In this document: one piece after another, positions 62,407 through 64,000 of the stretch
How the letters are laid out: every line of letters begins with the position of its first letter
Numbering within the stretch: the first letter of the stretch is position 1
Position numbers and translations under genes: made by a program
Notes under the pieces: generated by a model
Seen by the model: only the letters and a program-made list of their open reading frames with translations
What the model was told of the DNA's origin: nothing
Database searches by the model: none
NCBI GenBank assembly: GCA_039023545.1
Contig: JBCHKQ010000001.1
Coordinates: 558,001 to 622,000, forward strand
From: Spirochaetia bacterium 38H-sp
GTDB lineage: Bacteria; Spirochaetota; Spirochaetia; Winmispirales; Winmispiraceae
Direction of reading: 5' to 3'
Length of the DNA: 64,000 nt

Positions 62407-63207
62407 GTGGATAGTATTGCTGTTCTTCCGGCTTCCATATATAGAACTCTTACTATGCTAGAGGAAAAGCTCTCCGTATGGGATTGTGTGGATACTCTAT
62501 GTTTTTTAAACAACGATCGTTCCGATGTATATGATCCGTATTTTTATATAAGTCTTGATGTCTATTATGATGGAGAATTGCCTCCTAGCGAAGAAAGGCT
62601 CGCTCAGTTTGACTTTGCCGGTGCCTTTGAGACTTCTCCGGGTAGAAACAAGGACCGTTTTCTTGTCAGGGATATCCCTGTAAGGTTGGAATATAAGTGT
62701 ATGTCCGACATAGAGGCCATGCTAAATAGCGAACCTGGTGCACTCCTTAGATATGATGAGCGTATAAGTTATATGTGTTACAGGCTTAAGAATGCGGATG
62801 TGCTTTATAAAAAGAGTAATTGGATTGATGGTATAAGAGAAAAACTGGACAGTTTACCGGATTCTTTTTGGCATGCTCTTGTAGATGAGGCTCGTGCCAA
62901 GATGGAGCACTACCTGTCAGACTTATGCGCCGCAAGTGAGTTGGAAGATGAGTATTATTTTCTCATATCTTCTGCCGGCTTTATAAGAAGTGCCTGTTCT
63001 GCTCTTTTTGCTATCAACAAGACTTTTGAGCCGTGGGGCAGGGAAATGCGTAAGCATGTTTTTAGGCTCAAAGAGCTTCCGTATTCCTTTAGAGGTTATT
63101 TTGATCAGTTTGTCAGATATGAGCACGATATGCCTATGGCTGTAAGACGTGAGATAGCAGAGCATCTTGCAAGCCATATAGTAAAAATGTGCATGTCAAA
63201 TATATAG
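62407..63207 (+). CDS. Protein of unknown function, nucleotidyltransferase-like N-terminus possible
   Basis: A 266-residue protein with a GTG start (62407) closely behind TGAGGAGG. Residues ~25-110 contain an acidic strand pattern (SDVYDPYFYISLDVYYDGELP, then FLVRDIPVRLEYKCMSDIEAML) that loosely recalls nucleotidyltransferase folds acting with a helical domain, as in DUF4037 proteins. The C-terminal 150 residues are helical. No catalytic residues can be assigned with confidence. It is followed 1 base later by a secreted protein gene. Confidence 0.6.
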   Translation: MDSIAVLPASIYRTLTMLEEKLSVWDCVDTLCFLNNDRSDVYDPYFYISLDVYYDGELPPSEERLAQFDFAGAFETSPGRNKDRFLVRDIPVRLEYKCMSDIEAMLNSEPGALLRYDERISYMCYRLKNADVLYKKSNWIDGIREKLDSLPDSFWHALVDEARAKMEHYLSDLCAASELEDEYYFLISSAGFIRSACSALFAINKTFEPWGREMRKHVFRLKELPYSFRGYFDQFVRYEHDMPMAVRREIAEHLASHIVKMCMSNI

Positions 63208-63208
63208 C

Positions 63209-64000
63209 ATGTATACATCAAAAAAGTTTTTTGTCTTATTCTTTTTTATTCTTGGCTGTTTTTTTGTTTATACACAGGAAGAATCGCAGGATGATACCTG
63301 GATAAGGCTAAGTTACGAGACAAGTAGCCCTGCAGATACTATAAGCATACTGAGTAGCGACAGAAGCAAAATGCTTTATAAGGTCATAATGTATGAGGGC
63401 AGTCATAACATTGACTTGCCTATACCTCATGGGCTTGCAAAAGATATCTCTTCTTTTGTTATAGATTCTTCTGACTATGGGCTTGTAAAGGCTTTTATTA
63501 CAGATAGCCCCGATGATATCAGGCTCACTGATCTCTCAGTGATACTTGATTATGATAACTCATCTCCTGTTTTTATCTGCAGGTGGGCGGCTCTTCCTGA
63601 TTTTCTTGTGTTTAATTTTAAAACCTATGCTGTACAATCCTCTTATCTCAGGCGGATTGCTTTTTTTGTGGAAAAACCGGGTTTTAGAGGCCGAATTGCT
63701 TCTCCTGGGGAGGTAGCAAATCTCCATGACTGGAATGCTCATGATTATCCTGCAAGAGCACTGGCTGCTTTTTTTGATACTGCTTACAGAAACAGCATTT
63801 CTCTTCTTCCTGCGGAAGAGGAACTCCTTTCTATTCTTCTTGCCAACAAAATTATAACAAAGGCTCCGGATGGATATCTCCCTGTAAGCGGAGGACTTAT
63901 CAGCATATCCCGAGAGAGTCCGCCTGTATTGCGCCGTACGCTTCTTATTCACGAGTCGCTACATGCCCTATATTTTTCCTTGCCTTCATTGAGAGCTGAT
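63209..64000 (+). CDS. Secreted protein with HExxH-like motif, partial
   Basis: The frame is open from ATG 63209 to the right edge (264 residues visible). The N-terminus MYTSKKFFVLFFFILGCFF is a signal peptide, with ILGC as a possible lipobox. The middle part has no recognised domain. Near the visible end there is LLIHESLHALYF, an HExxH zinc-protease motif, so a metallopeptidase is likely. The 3' end is outside the window. It starts one base after the preceding stop and is probably co-transcribed with it. Confidence 0.72.
   Translation, partial: MYTSKKFFVLFFFILGCFFVYTQEESQDDTWIRLSYETSSPADTISILSSDRSKMLYKVIMYEGSHNIDLPIPHGLAKDISSFVIDSSDYGLVKAFITDSPDDIRLTDLSVILDYDNSSPVFICRWAALPDFLVFNFKTYAVQSSYLRRIAFFVEKPGFRGRIASPGEVANLHDWNAHDYPARALAAFFDTAYRNSISLLPAEEELLSILLANKIITKAPDGYLPVSGGLISISRESPPVLRRTLLIHESLHALYFSLPSLRAD

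Overview
This 64 kb window looks like chromosomal DNA of a low-to-moderate GC, motile, probably anaerobic spirochaete. The inference rests on two large chemoreceptors, a FliS/FlgN-like chaperone pair, an OmpR-type two-component system, a large hybrid kinase, several lipoproteins, and proteins that recall spirochaete-restricted families (15217-16758, 58836-59423). There are no rRNA, tRNA, transposase, phage or CRISPR features. I did not assign a genus.

Layout. 1-1.6 kb: end of a fatty-acid synthesis cluster (fabG, fabF). 1.7-13.9 kb: mixed short operons, including a response regulator/kinase pair followed by a secreted DUF2202-like protein, an HD hydrolase, a glycosyltransferase, SanA-like and solute-binding proteins, a radical SAM protein, a hydrolase, an aminotransferase and a GH18 lipoprotein. 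14-31 kb: housekeeping and envelope genes, namely queG, ahpC, def-fmt-PASTA, Bax-1-like, a NodB deacetylase, fliS-flgN-polA-coaE-SPOR, and patatin-cysE. 31-47 kb: an FTR1 iron permease divergent from a tightly packed operon of 16 genes. 47-64 kb: a chemoreceptor, a lone sugar-ABC ATPase, a FecR protein, an SplB-like radical SAM gene with a ParB-like partner, a second chemoreceptor, a hybrid kinase, a minus-strand group (STAS, LUD, RidA, 5-FTHF cyclo-ligase), and proteins of unknown function.

The centrepiece is the operon at 32174-47015. It appears to encode a complete route from sulfate to protein-bound sulfur and homocysteine, plus the cofactor for it. CysD/CysN activate sulfate to APS. An iron-sulfur APS reductase makes sulfite. 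A siroheme sulfite reductase carrying its own TusA domain makes sulfide or persulfide. TusA and DsrE-like relays, a ThiS-like carrier, a ThiF-like E1, a JAMM protease and a MetY-like enzyme then fit the protein-thiocarboxylate route described for Wolinella (HcyS/HcyF/HcyD/MetY). The second half (Met8-like, HemA, HemC-CobA-HemD fusion, HemB, HemL) makes siroheme from glutamyl-tRNA. Two domains look degenerate: the APS kinase part of CysN has lost its P-loop, and the HemC part lacks the domain that normally binds the dipyrromethane cofactor.

The second notable feature is a dispersed repeat, found 16 times. It has a fixed head (consensus ATAYCGAACG), a stem-loop whose sequence differs in every copy but always pairs, and either a T-run (short form, a terminator) or a fixed tail TGCCTNCGGCA (long form). 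One copy lies in frame inside the histidine kinase gene.
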